From the NCBI RefSeq assembly GCF_025398155.2, contig NZ_CP104562.2, positions 2,790,001-2,854,000 on the forward strand: 64,000 nt of DNA. Reading direction: 5' to 3'. Shown here in pieces: positions 52,773-63,392 of the stretch (position 1 is its first letter; each line of letters begins with the position of its first letter). Under the pieces are notes generated by a model. The model was not told the origin of the DNA and searched no databases. It saw nothing but the letters and a program-made list of their open reading frames with translations. A program made the position numbers and the translations under genes. The stretch comes from Roseateles amylovorans (GTDB lineage: Bacteria; Pseudomonadota; Gammaproteobacteria; Burkholderiales; Burkholderiaceae_C).

Positions 52773-52788
52773 CGGCATGCGGGTTGCC
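52773..52788 (+). promoter_or_regulatory. -24/-12 (sigma-54-like) promoter for DUF6496-like operon
   Basis: CGGCATGCGGGTTGCC has GG-N10-GC spacing with the GC 38 bp before the ATG at 52825. It forms a 16 bp inverted repeat with the katE element. Confidence 0.68.
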
Positions 52789-52824
52789 GATCTTCGGCAT
52801 TCCATTCAAATCAGGAGGACCACC

Positions 52825-53019
52825 ATGACCAGCCAGTACGGCAAGAAGGCGCAGCAGGCCGTCGCGCAGGCGTTGCACGAGGAAAAGCGTGGCCAGCTCA
52901 AGAGCGGGAAGGACGGCAAGACGGTGACCAGCCGCAAGCAGGCGGTGGCGATCGGCTTGTCCAAGGCGCGAGAGGCCGGTGCCAAGGTGCCGGCGAAGCG
53001 CGCCGACACCGGTCATTGA
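52825..53019 (+). CDS. Small basic stress protein, DUF6496-like
   Basis: A 64-residue Lys-rich protein: SQYGKKAQQAVAQALHEEKRG, then LKSGKDGKTVTSRKQAVAIGLSKAREAGAKVP. This SGK.GK.V.SRKQA.AIGLS.AR pattern is that of the DUF6496/KGG-like small proteins found in stress loci; function unknown, nucleic-acid binding possible. A strong AGGAGGAC site precedes the ATG. It is co-oriented with the PPOX-fold gene 36 bp downstream and divergent from katE. Confidence 0.85.
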   Translation: MTSQYGKKAQQAVAQALHEEKRGQLKSGKDGKTVTSRKQAVAIGLSKAREAGAKVPAKRADTGH

Positions 53020-53054
53020 ATTCCCCTGAATCCCCTGAATCCCAAGGAACGCCC

Positions 53055-53570
53055 ATGAGCGAACTCGCCCAGAACCGCCCCTCCGCCACCGGCACCGATC
53101 CGCTGACACCGACCCATCCCCAGGCCGAGCAGCCAGCGATCTCCGGCGGATCGCGCCTGTCCCAGTTGGTTGCCGGACAGCGGATCGCGATGCTGGCCAC
53201 CGTGCTGGCGGACGGCTCGATCGACAGCAAGCCGATGACGCTGCTGGAACTCGATGCTGACGGCGCCCTGTGGTTCTTCTGCGAGCATCACCCGGACGAC
53301 GACGCAGCGCATGAGCGCTATCGACGCGTCAACCTGAGCTTCAGTGATGAGGTGCGCTCGGTGTATGTCTCCATCGCCGGCCGCGGCGAGCTGCTGCACG
53401 ACAAGGCACGGCTGCGCGAACTGTGGACCCAGCAGGCCCGTCCGTTCTTTCCCGAAGGGCCGGAGTCCGAGCGGCTGGCCGCGCTCAAGGTGACGCCGGA
53501 TCGCAGCGAGTACTGGGAATCGTCGAACAGCCTGTTGGTGCGTGGCGCCGCCCTGAGCGTCGGCGGTTGA
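53055..53570 (+). CDS. Pyridoxamine 5'-phosphate oxidase-fold protein (general stress protein 26-like)
   Basis: A 171-residue flavin-binding split-barrel protein. RLSQLVAGQRIAMLATVLADGSIDSKPMTLLELDADGALWFFCEHH is the family's N-terminal half, and VYVSIAGRGELLHDKARLRELWTQQARPFFPEGPE is the GSP26 signature. A 30-residue disordered lead precedes the fold. AAGGAA lies before the ATG. It probably binds FMN or F420-like flavin; the substrate is unknown. It shares the operon with the DUF6496-like gene. The short spacer holds a 10 bp GAATCCCCT repeat. Confidence 0.85.
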   Translation: MSELAQNRPSATGTDPLTPTHPQAEQPAISGGSRLSQLVAGQRIAMLATVLADGSIDSKPMTLLELDADGALWFFCEHHPDDDAAHERYRRVNLSFSDEVRSVYVSIAGRGELLHDKARLRELWTQQARPFFPEGPESERLAALKVTPDRSEYWESSNSLLVRGAALSVGG

Positions 53571-53693
53571 CTGGAGCGACACCGGCGCCAGGCGCACGGC
53601 GGCAGCGGCCACACCGCACCCGCCGCTGCCCTGACATCTGACCCCTCGGTGGAGGGCGTGATCAGGGATGGCGATCCCGCCCGCAAATACAAA

Positions 53694-53727
53694 AGGCCCC
53701 GGTGTTTGCCGGGGCCTCGTTGTGTTT
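53694..53727. terminator. Bidirectional terminator
   Basis: AGGCCCCGG/CCGGGGCCT, a 9 bp perfect stem with a TGTTTG loop. The minus strand has a TTTTGTATTTG tail, serving the dehydrogenase gene; the plus strand has CGTTGTGTTT. Confidence 0.88.
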
Positions 53728-53771
53728 GCAGCGCGTGTTGGCGCGCTCGGTGTCGACGCGTGACCTCGAGC

Positions 53772-55265
53772 TCAGCGCGAAGCTGCGTCTGCGGGCGGCG
53801 GTGTGGTGGCGGGCACGGTGGTGCCGGACGCCGGATCCGTTGAGCTGCCCGATCCGGTGACCCGCCAGATCACATTGCCGACGTCGTCGGCCACCAGCAA
53901 GGCGCCTTGCTTGTCGAGCGCCACGCCGACGGGACGCCCCATGGCTTCGCCCTTCCCATTGAGGAAGCCGGTCAGCACATCCATCGGCAGTCCGCTCGGC
54001 TTGGCACCGACGAAGGGCACGAAGACCACCTTGTAGCCCGACGGTTCCTTACGGTTCCAGGAGCCATGCTGGCCGATGAACATGCCGTGCGCATAGGTCT
54101 GCGACAGCCGATTGCCGTCCGAGGCGGTCAGGCCCAGCGAGGCGGTGTGCGCACCGACGGCATAGTCGGGCACCAGGGCGGTGTCCACCAGATCGGGCCG
54201 CGGCGGCTTGACCCGCACATCGACATGCTTGCCGTAATAGCTGTAGGGCCAGCCGTAGAAACCGCCGTCCTGCACCGAGGTGATGTAGTCGGGGACCAGG
54301 TCGTCGCCGAGTTCATCGCGTTCATTGACCGCCACCCACAGCGCCTTGCTGGTCGGCTCCCAAGTCATGCCGACCGGATTGCGCAGCCCGCTGGCGAAGA
54401 CGCGGGTCGCGCCGGTCTTGACGTCGATCTCCAGGATCGCGGCACGGCGCTGTTCCGCGGCCATGCCGTTCTCGGCCACGTTGCTGTTGGAGCCGATGCC
54501 GGCGTAGAGCTTGCTGCCATCCGCGCTGGCGATCAGGCTCTTGGTCCAATGGTGGTTGATGGTGCCGCCGGGCAGGTCGGCCAGCTTGGTGGGCGAGCCC
54601 GCCAGTCGCGTCTGGCCCTCGTTGTAGGGGAAGCGCACCACCGCATCGGTGTTGGCCACGTAGAACTGGTTGCCGATCAGGGCCATGCCGAAGGGCGAGT
54701 TCAGGCCCTCGGCAAAGACGAAGCGTTGATCGGCCACGCCGTCGCCGTTGGTGTCGCGCAGCAGCGTGATGCGGTTGGCGCTCTTCACCGTCGCCCCGGC
54801 GCGCTTCTGGAATTGCTTGGCGACCCAGGCCTTCGGGCCCTTGCCGTCGTCTGGGCGCACCGGTGCATTGGTTTCAGCCACCAGCACGTCGCCATTGGGC
54901 AGCACATAGATCCAACGCGGGTGATCCAGCTTCTCCGCGAAGCGCACCACGCTCAGGCCAGCGGCCGGTTGCGGCTGAACGCCAGTGGGCCAGCCGATGG
55001 CCTTGGCCACGTTGATCGTGGGCACCAGCGCCTTGGCGGGCTCCGGCAAGGCGGGATTGGGTCCGAAGCCCGGCGGCGTGGCCGGCTGCGCCTCCAGGGC
55101 GCGGGCGACATTCATGCCGATGTCGCCGATCAGCACCACGGCCAGGGTCAGCGTCATCGCACCGATCAAGGTGAGGCTGGGCTGACGACGGGCGCCTCGG
55201 GCACGGCGTGCGCGACGATCGGCGCGGGGTTCGGACGGGGCGGTCGGACCGCTCTGCTTGGCCAT
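53772..55265 (-). CDS. PQQ-dependent sugar (glucose/sorbosone-type) dehydrogenase
   Basis: A 497-residue beta-propeller protein of the glucose/sorbosone dehydrogenase family. An N-terminal basic stretch and one transmembrane helix (about 30-55) anchor it with the propeller in the periplasm. Motifs are HPRWIYVLPNGDVLVAETN, RITLLRDTNGDGVAD, GGTINHHWTKSLIASADGSKLYAGIGSNSN, ASGLRNPVGMTWEP, and HGSWNRKEPSGYKV near the end. AGGAGA lies before the ATG at 55265. A -24/-12-like element lies 50 bp upstream. It probably oxidises an aldose or similar sugar; the exact substrate is unknown. Confidence 0.85.
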   Translation of the reverse strand: MAKQSGPTAPSEPRADRRARRARGARRQPSLTLIGAMTLTLAVVLIGDIGMNVARALEAQPATPPGFGPNPALPEPAKALVPTINVAKAIGWPTGVQPQPAAGLSVVRFAEKLDHPRWIYVLPNGDVLVAETNAPVRPDDGKGPKAWVAKQFQKRAGATVKSANRITLLRDTNGDGVADQRFVFAEGLNSPFGMALIGNQFYVANTDAVVRFPYNEGQTRLAGSPTKLADLPGGTINHHWTKSLIASADGSKLYAGIGSNSNVAENGMAAEQRRAAILEIDVKTGATRVFASGLRNPVGMTWEPTSKALWVAVNERDELGDDLVPDYITSVQDGGFYGWPYSYYGKHVDVRVKPPRPDLVDTALVPDYAVGAHTASLGLTASDGNRLSQTYAHGMFIGQHGSWNRKEPSGYKVVFVPFVGAKPSGLPMDVLTGFLNGKGEAMGRPVGVALDKQGALLVADDVGNVIWRVTGSGSSTDPASGTTVPATTPPPADAASR

Positions 55266-55313
55266 TCCGGTCTCCTGAAAAAAGCAGGGGTGAAGGTGAT
55301 TCGCAACTTCCAT

Positions 55314-55329
55314 GGCAAGCGAGATGCCT
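55314..55329 (-). promoter_or_regulatory. -24/-12-like promoter for sugar dehydrogenase gene
   Basis: On the minus strand, AGGCATCTCGCTTGCC has GG-N10-GC spacing, GGCATC in the -24 half, 50 bp before the ATG. Confidence 0.5.
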
Positions 55330-55451
55330 GGCATGGCGTGGGGCTGATGCGGTCATCGCTTTCAGGTGCAGGGCGATACCATTCGCGCGCCTCGGGACCG
55401 TGGTGGACCGGTCCAGGGCCAGCAATGCCGGATTGATTTGGAAGGACACAG

Positions 55452-57869
<2,418 letters not shown>

Positions 57870-57962
57870 AGCGCCCGGTTGGAACCGCGCCCGGGCCCCC
57901 GGTACACGCGGCGACTGCCGGCGTGATCGGGGACGGGCGGGCCGTAGGTGACAGCGGGTGAG

Positions 57963-60818
57963 CTAGATGGTCATCTCGTTGGGCGTGCCGACGACCGCCA
58001 ACAGCGCAACGATCGGCTTGTAGTGTTCGGCCTGCTGTTCGATGTGGGTGGCCAGGCGTTCACGAAGACGCTGCACCGCCTGCTGCTCGGTGGCGTTCTC
58101 CGGCAGGCCCAGTGTCTTGCGGAACAGCGGGGCGTCATCGCCCAGACCCTTCAGGATGGCGCGATAGAAGCAGTCGCCATCGGTGGCCACCTCCACCGGC
58201 TCGCCGCGGAGCAGGGGCGTGTAGTGCTCTCGCTGGGGATCGCGCAACAGTTGCACCGGTTCCGCCTGACTGCCCTGCGGGTAACGAATCAGTTCGCTGC
58301 GGTCGCCTGCATTCAGGAATTGCAGCGACCGGTTGGCCGGCCAGCCCGGCAGGTTGGTGATGGCCAGCGGCGCCAGTTCCCCGCCCAGGTTCGCCCAGCT
58401 GCCCATCTCGCGGATATAGGTGGCGGCGGCCTTGACCAGCACGCTGTTGCTGCGCTCGACGTCGATGGTCGGCGCAGTGCTCGATGGCGCAGAGCGACCG
58501 ACGCGCGGCGGTGTGGACGTGCGGACGGTGGTGGACGACGCTGAAGGGCGGCCCGCAGCGCCTTCGGAGGGCGGCAACGAGAACCGAACGGAGGGCTTCG
58601 ACGACGGTCGCTGTGACGGTCGCTGTGACGGTCGCTGTGACGGGCGCTGTGACGGGCGCAGTGACTGACGCGAGAACGGCGGCAGTGGTGGTGCATCCGA
58701 CGGCTCCGATGACGGCCCCGATGAAGAGGTCGGCCGGGGAGGTTGGGGTGGCGCACCGGTCGGACGGGGTCGCTGAGCCTTCGGCAACACCTGGGCGTAC
58801 ACCGGATCGGAGTCTCGTGCCGAGGACTGGAGGGGGGCCGCCTTCTCCTTGCGGCGCCCCATCACGGGCGACGAGATCTCCGCGTAGTCACTGGTGGGCA
58901 GCGACGAGGGCGGACTGTCGATCCCGGAATCCTGCCTGGAAAGCGGAGCCGAGCTGGACGATGAGGCCGAGCGCCGGCTGCCGGGGACTTCGTCCTCGCC
59001 GAAGAGTTCATTCCAGGCCTCAAGATCCACTTCCGGAATGCCCGAGCCGTTCGGTCGAGAGGAAGCGGCGCGTGCCTGCGCCGACGACGGCGGGGGGAGC
59101 TCGCCTGGCTGCGGGGTCGCGTCGGATTCCGACCGTTTCAACGGCTCGAAGTGGGCCAGCCGCTGCACGATGCCGGCGGGCAGGCGGTTGCCGAAGGGTC
59201 GATGCCCAGCGACAGCCGGTCGGTCCGACCCCGATGCGGCCTCGAAGTCGGTGGGGGGGGCGACCTGTCTCGCCCGCAGACTGACATCGCCCCGCTTGGC
59301 CAACACATCCTTGGCGGGTGGGGCATGCTCGGCCAGCGAGGCCATGGTCGCCTGTGGCTGCTTGGCCAGGTGCGTCTGCAGCGCGCGGATCTGGCCGCAG
59401 GTGTGCGCGATGGCCTCGTCGCTGATCAGCTCACGCCAGGGCGGCTGGTTCACTGTCGCGTCGGCCGAGCGGTCGAGCGTGGACGCCAGCGTCCTCAGCC
59501 AGTCGTCGCGGTGCCGGGTCAACTGGGCTTGCAGGGCTTCGGGATCGATCTTGAGGAAGGCCTTGCGCAGTTGGCTGTCGATCGGCTTGCTGGCGGCGGG
59601 CAGCGCCTTGCCGTCCAGGTCCCTGCACAGGGCGGCGGCCGGGTTCGGATTGTTGGGGCCGGTGCCGGGTTCAGGGAAGGCGGTCTGTCCGCCCTTGGCA
59701 CGACATTGCCCAGACGGGTCCACCTCCAACTGGTCCCAGGACAACTGGGTGCTTCCCATGGCGAGATGCCCCAGCATGGCCCGCTGCAGTTCCCTTGCGG
59801 GCACGGTGCCCAGTTCCTGGTTCCAGCGGGCGAGGGTTCGCTCCATGCCGATGTGATCCGTCAGTCCCGCGCGCCGCCGGTCGGCCAGCGCGCGCGTATC
59901 GAAACAACGGCCATTGATGCCTTCGATCAGCGCGCCGGGCTGGTCGTCCATCCGGGAGAAGGCCACTGCCGGAAAACCGAAATCCAACCCGGTCTGCTGG
60001 CGGACGGTCTCGTTGGCGCTGTGGCACAGGGCCTGGCGCAACAGCTTGTTCACCGGCGGCACATCGGCGTGCGACGCCCCGGTCGGGAATGGCTTGAAGA
60101 TGGCGGCAACGCCCCCGTCGGCCTGGTGGATGAGCCGCATGCCGTCGCCGCATTGGGCCTTGCTCTCCCCGAATTCGCGCGCCATCGCCTTCGCAAACGA
60201 CGTCATGGGCGCCTGGCTGGAGGAGGGTGTCGCGCTGTAGCGCTGCGGATGGGCTTCATGGATGCCGTGCTGAATCAGATGACGCAGATCGTTGAGCATC
60301 CGATGCGCCGTGGAGGCGCGCGCGCGGCTGACCTCTTGCGACGCATTCAGCAGATGGCCGGACGGCGTGTCCAGCCGCTTGCGTCGCTCGGGCGTGAGGT
60401 AGCGCACCAATTGATGCTGCAGCGATCTCGCCTGTTCCCAGAACCGTTCCTGAGGGGCGGAGTGAAGCGCCTTGGCCGCATCCAGGATCGGTTGGAAGCT
60501 GCCGGTGGAATTCTTGCGAAACAGGGGCAGACCTTTGCGCTTGGACAACAGCGCCTGGATCTTCTCCAGCTTGGCGGGTGAGAAGTTCTCGTCAAAGCTG
60601 GACGCGCCGGGCGCGGCGTAGCTCAGCGGGCCGTCCGTGGCGATCTGAGGTACACCGGCGCGATGCTTGGCCAGCATGTCGGCGATGAAGCGGTTTTGAG
60701 GGCCGCTGAGCTGGGGGCGGGGAAGTCCGGTTGGCGCGCCGGCGCCGGCCCGGTCCTTGAGCGGCAGATCCGGCGATGCCGAATGACCCGATGAAGCGGC
60801 GTGATGAAGAGTTCTCAT
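57963..60818 (-). CDS. Large effector-like protein: kinase-fold (inactive) plus permuted OTU-like domain
   Basis: A 951-residue protein. Residues 35-370 align with the protein at 61650-63392, including AAIFKP (K242), TGLDFGFPAVAFS and the end of a PI3/4-kinase-like fold. The catalytic positions there are Q358, Q363 and G376 instead of Asp, Asn and Asp, so this copy is a predicted pseudokinase. A Ser/Pro-rich linker with RPSQ repeats follows (about 570-790). The last 160 residues contain TYIREMGSWANLGGELAPLAI, EHYTPLL (H865) and DGDCFYRAI (C883), matching OTU proteases in permuted order. The start overlaps the upstream small gene by 4 nt. There is no signal peptide; translocation by a specialised secretion system is inference. 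Confidence 0.7.
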   Translation of the reverse strand: MRTLHHAASSGHSASPDLPLKDRAGAGAPTGLPRPQLSGPQNRFIADMLAKHRAGVPQIATDGPLSYAAPGASSFDENFSPAKLEKIQALLSKRKGLPLFRKNSTGSFQPILDAAKALHSAPQERFWEQARSLQHQLVRYLTPERRKRLDTPSGHLLNASQEVSRARASTAHRMLNDLRHLIQHGIHEAHPQRYSATPSSSQAPMTSFAKAMAREFGESKAQCGDGMRLIHQADGGVAAIFKPFPTGASHADVPPVNKLLRQALCHSANETVRQQTGLDFGFPAVAFSRMDDQPGALIEGINGRCFDTRALADRRRAGLTDHIGMERTLARWNQELGTVPARELQRAMLGHLAMGSTQLSWDQLEVDPSGQCRAKGGQTAFPEPGTGPNNPNPAAALCRDLDGKALPAASKPIDSQLRKAFLKIDPEALQAQLTRHRDDWLRTLASTLDRSADATVNQPPWRELISDEAIAHTCGQIRALQTHLAKQPQATMASLAEHAPPAKDVLAKRGDVSLRARQVAPPTDFEAASGSDRPAVAGHRPFGNRLPAGIVQRLAHFEPLKRSESDATPQPGELPPPSSAQARAASSRPNGSGIPEVDLEAWNELFGEDEVPGSRRSASSSSSAPLSRQDSGIDSPPSSLPTSDYAEISSPVMGRRKEKAAPLQSSARDSDPVYAQVLPKAQRPRPTGAPPQPPRPTSSSGPSSEPSDAPPLPPFSRQSLRPSQRPSQRPSQRPSQRPSSKPSVRFSLPPSEGAAGRPSASSTTVRTSTPPRVGRSAPSSTAPTIDVERSNSVLVKAAATYIREMGSWANLGGELAPLAITNLPGWPANRSLQFLNAGDRSELIRYPQGSQAEPVQLLRDPQREHYTPLLRGEPVEVATDGDCFYRAILKGLGDDAPLFRKTLGLPENATEQQAVQRLRERLATHIEQQAEHYKPIVALLAVVGTPNEMTI
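58603..58662 (-). repeat. Coding 12 bp repeat (RPSQ units)
   Basis: Five 12 bp units of GACGG(T/G)CGC(T/A)GT type on the plus strand encode consecutive Arg-Pro-Ser-Gln repeats in the linker of the large effector-like protein. Confidence 0.9.
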
Positions 60819-61471
60819 GGGCGGACGTGGGTGGAGGGGACAAGGTGGGCGAGGGTGTCGTCCAACGCCTGGGTCAAGGGTTGGCGCAGGCTGCAGTGCA
60901 GAAAGCCGTTGTGTTCCAGCTCATCCAGCAACTCGTCGTCCAGGGCTTCCTGATAGCAAGCGATGGTGGCGAGTGCCTCGCTCAGGCGACGTTGCGGCGA
61001 CAGCGGCGGCACGGCGGGATCGCCCCCTTCGAGCAGTCGCAACAACACCGCGTCGCGGGTGGGAAGGCGGTCGGTGAGGGATGACAACGCCGTCTGGATC
61101 TCGTCGGCATCCGGTTCGCCGTTGCAGCGTGCCATGACCGTTCGGGTCAGTTCCTCCAGCGCCTGGGTGATCTGGTGTTGGCCGCGCTGCCAGGTCGCCA
61201 GGGCCTCAAGCCATCGCGGCGTCGACGGCGGTGTGGTGAGCGCCGCCGCCGTCCTGGACGCGGCGGGCCGGCGGCGGGCGCCGACGTCATCGTGCGGAGG
61301 ACGTGGCGCTGAGGCAGCGGGTGGGGTGTCATCGAGGGCGACGTCATCAAGCCGGTCGCGCCAGGGGGTGTCTGCCAAGCGGGCGGCAACGCCGGGCTGC
61401 GGCAGCGGCGGGCGCGCATCCGGCGATGCGGCGGCCGCGGCATGGTCGTGGGGATGGGTGGACAAGGCCAT
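60815..61471 (-). CDS. Small helical partner protein, downstream copy
   Basis: A 218-residue protein. A Pro/Ala/Asp-rich N-terminal half contains PGVAARLADTPWRDRL. A helical half follows with ELTRTVMARCNGEPDADEIQTALSSLTDRL and LLDELEHNGFLHCSLRQPLTQALDD. Both blocks have counterparts in the gene at 63383, so the two are paralogues. AGGAG lies just before the ATG at 61471; a GTG at 61510 is the alternative. Coupling to the large gene (ATGA overlap) suggests a cognate partner, perhaps a secretion chaperone, but the fold is not recognised. Confidence 0.65.
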   Translation of the reverse strand: MALSTHPHDHAAAAASPDARPPLPQPGVAARLADTPWRDRLDDVALDDTPPAASAPRPPHDDVGARRRPAASRTAAALTTPPSTPRWLEALATWQRGQHQITQALEELTRTVMARCNGEPDADEIQTALSSLTDRLPTRDAVLLRLLEGGDPAVPPLSPQRRLSEALATIACYQEALDDELLDELEHNGFLHCSLRQPLTQALDDTLAHLVPSTHVRP

Positions 61472-61649
61472 GAACTCCTGCGGGCGGTGGAAGCCCCTTG
61501 GTGGTGTCACATGGATAAAGGGTTTGCATTCGAAGGGAAGAACTTGTTCGCCGCCGGGCCCACGAAAGCCGATCCAGGTGCTCCGGCGTTCACGGTCAGA
61601 CCGATCAACGCGTCGGCGAGCGCGCAGCCGGCGCGCGGACGCGGCCCGG

Positions 61650-63392
61650 TCAGCCCCTGATCTCGGTCGGGCGTTCGCTCAGCCGGACCGGCTGAGTCGC
61701 CGCGCAGGCCTGCTCGAAACGCGCCACAAACGCGGCCCGGTCCTTCCGAGCGAGCCTGGGATCGGCCTTCTGCAGGCGCTGGAGGGCTTCCAGTTCGGTG
61801 GCCGAGGTCAGTGTGGCGGCGCGCTGACTGAACTGCCGGGCGAAGGCGTTCATCGTCATCCGCGGAGCGCTGCGAAGAACGTCCTGCACCAGGCGCAGCG
61901 ACGCCACGCCGCGCTGCACGTCCGCCTCGGTCAGCAGGCGTGGGGTGTCGATTGACGTCCCCGATCGGTCCCGTCGCGCCAGTCCGTCCATCGACTTCAA
62001 CAGATCGGACCGCGCGTCCTGCAGGGCCGCGGCATAGGCCTGCGGATCGATGCGCAGCACCGCCTCCACCAAGCCGCGGTTCATCTCCACCGATGCCGCG
62101 GCGGGCGACACGGAGAACGGCAGGTAGCCCATGGCCGACGGCTGCACGCCCAGGGCGACGGACATCGCCATCTGTGCGGCGGTCGGGAACGCCGTGCCGC
62201 CGTCGAAGGGCCGACAGCGGCCGGCCGGGTCCACCATCACGTTGCCCCATTTCACATCCAGGTTGCCGGTGAGCAGATTGGCCAGCAGCACCTTCTGAAG
62301 TTCCACCGGGGCCAGACAGGTCGCCACTTCATCACCGCGGACCTTGAGTTCCAGATGCGTTTGCGGCGAGATCGACTCACGGTCGACCCGCGCCATCAAG
62401 GCCTCGGGATCCAGGCATTCGCCGGGCAGTCCGTCCACCAGCGCGCCGACATGGCCCGACATCACGGCCAGCGTCACCTCCGGAAAGCCGAGGTCGAGGC
62501 CGGTCTGCCGAAGCACCTCGCGCCCGGCGGCAGCGCACAGCGCTTCGCGCATGGCGCCCCCGCCTGGAGGGATCAGCGTCTGATTGGACTCCCCGGCGAC
62601 CGGCTTGAAGGCGTAGGCGATGCGCCTGTCTGCATTGCGGATCAGCTCGACGTCGGAGCTGCCGCCTGGCGCGGCGACGGCCCCGAAGCGCTGCGAGAGC
62701 ATGAGCGCGTGCTGTTGACGGGCCTCTGCGCGCAGGGATGGCTGCGCGGCCACCTGATCCCTCAGCGCGGCGTCCAGATGCTGCTGCATGGACTGACGCA
62801 CCAGGACCAGCATCGACTTGACCTGGGAGGTGGCCACATCCAGGCGGTCGGCGTCCTGCCCGTCTCGCGCCCGATGGCTGGCGGCGTGTTGAAGGAAAGT
62901 CTGGGCCAGCCGTTCCACCTGACGGGCGGCTGGGTGAAAGTGGCCGCTCAAGGGCTCGTCCTTCAGTGCGTCGGCGGCCTGGTGCAGGGCGCTCCAGTCC
63001 GCGCGCAGTTGGGCACGCCTGAATTCGACATCGCGACCGTGGGGCTGCATCATCCGCGCCAGTCGGTCGCCCGAGAAAAATGTGCCGAACGCATGCGCAT
63101 CCACATCCACGCGATCGCCCGCAGCGGGGCGGCGTCGGCGGCGCGCGGCGGCGGCCGATGCGTCCAGGCGCGCGTGTTCGTCGCTCTTGAGCCCGAGATC
63201 GGCTGGCGGCGGTTGGCGAGCCTCCTCAAGCAGTGCGCCGCCGCGCCTCAGCACGTCTTCCACGAACTGGGTCTGCGACGGGGAAAGCCCGCGGCGCTCG
63301 ACCAGCGCGCCGCTGGAGCTGGATGCGGCCACCGGGGCCGATGGCGTGTGCTTCGGGACCACGTCGGCACTGGCCCAACGGATCAGCGGCAT
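61650..63392 (-). CDS. Kinase-fold effector-like protein (PI3/4-kinase-like)
   Basis: A 580-residue protein. The N-terminal 240 residues are helical with an Arg-rich patch (83-89). The kinase-like core includes IAYAFKP (K263), REVLRQTGLDLGFPEV, then TGNLDVKWGNVMVDPAGRC and PFDGGTAFP, giving D379, N384 and D397 in the order of PI3/4-kinase-like and related atypical kinases. The C-terminal 170 residues are helical. It has no signal peptide or membrane helix. It begins inside the end of the upstream small gene (10 nt overlap). It is homologous along its length to residues 35-560 of the 951-residue protein. The substrate could be lipid or protein. Confidence 0.7.
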   Translation of the reverse strand: MPLIRWASADVVPKHTPSAPVAASSSSGALVERRGLSPSQTQFVEDVLRRGGALLEEARQPPPADLGLKSDEHARLDASAAAARRRRRPAAGDRVDVDAHAFGTFFSGDRLARMMQPHGRDVEFRRAQLRADWSALHQAADALKDEPLSGHFHPAARQVERLAQTFLQHAASHRARDGQDADRLDVATSQVKSMLVLVRQSMQQHLDAALRDQVAAQPSLRAEARQQHALMLSQRFGAVAAPGGSSDVELIRNADRRIAYAFKPVAGESNQTLIPPGGGAMREALCAAAGREVLRQTGLDLGFPEVTLAVMSGHVGALVDGLPGECLDPEALMARVDRESISPQTHLELKVRGDEVATCLAPVELQKVLLANLLTGNLDVKWGNVMVDPAGRCRPFDGGTAFPTAAQMAMSVALGVQPSAMGYLPFSVSPAAASVEMNRGLVEAVLRIDPQAYAAALQDARSDLLKSMDGLARRDRSGTSIDTPRLLTEADVQRGVASLRLVQDVLRSAPRMTMNAFARQFSQRAATLTSATELEALQRLQKADPRLARKDRAAFVARFEQACAATQPVRLSERPTEIRG

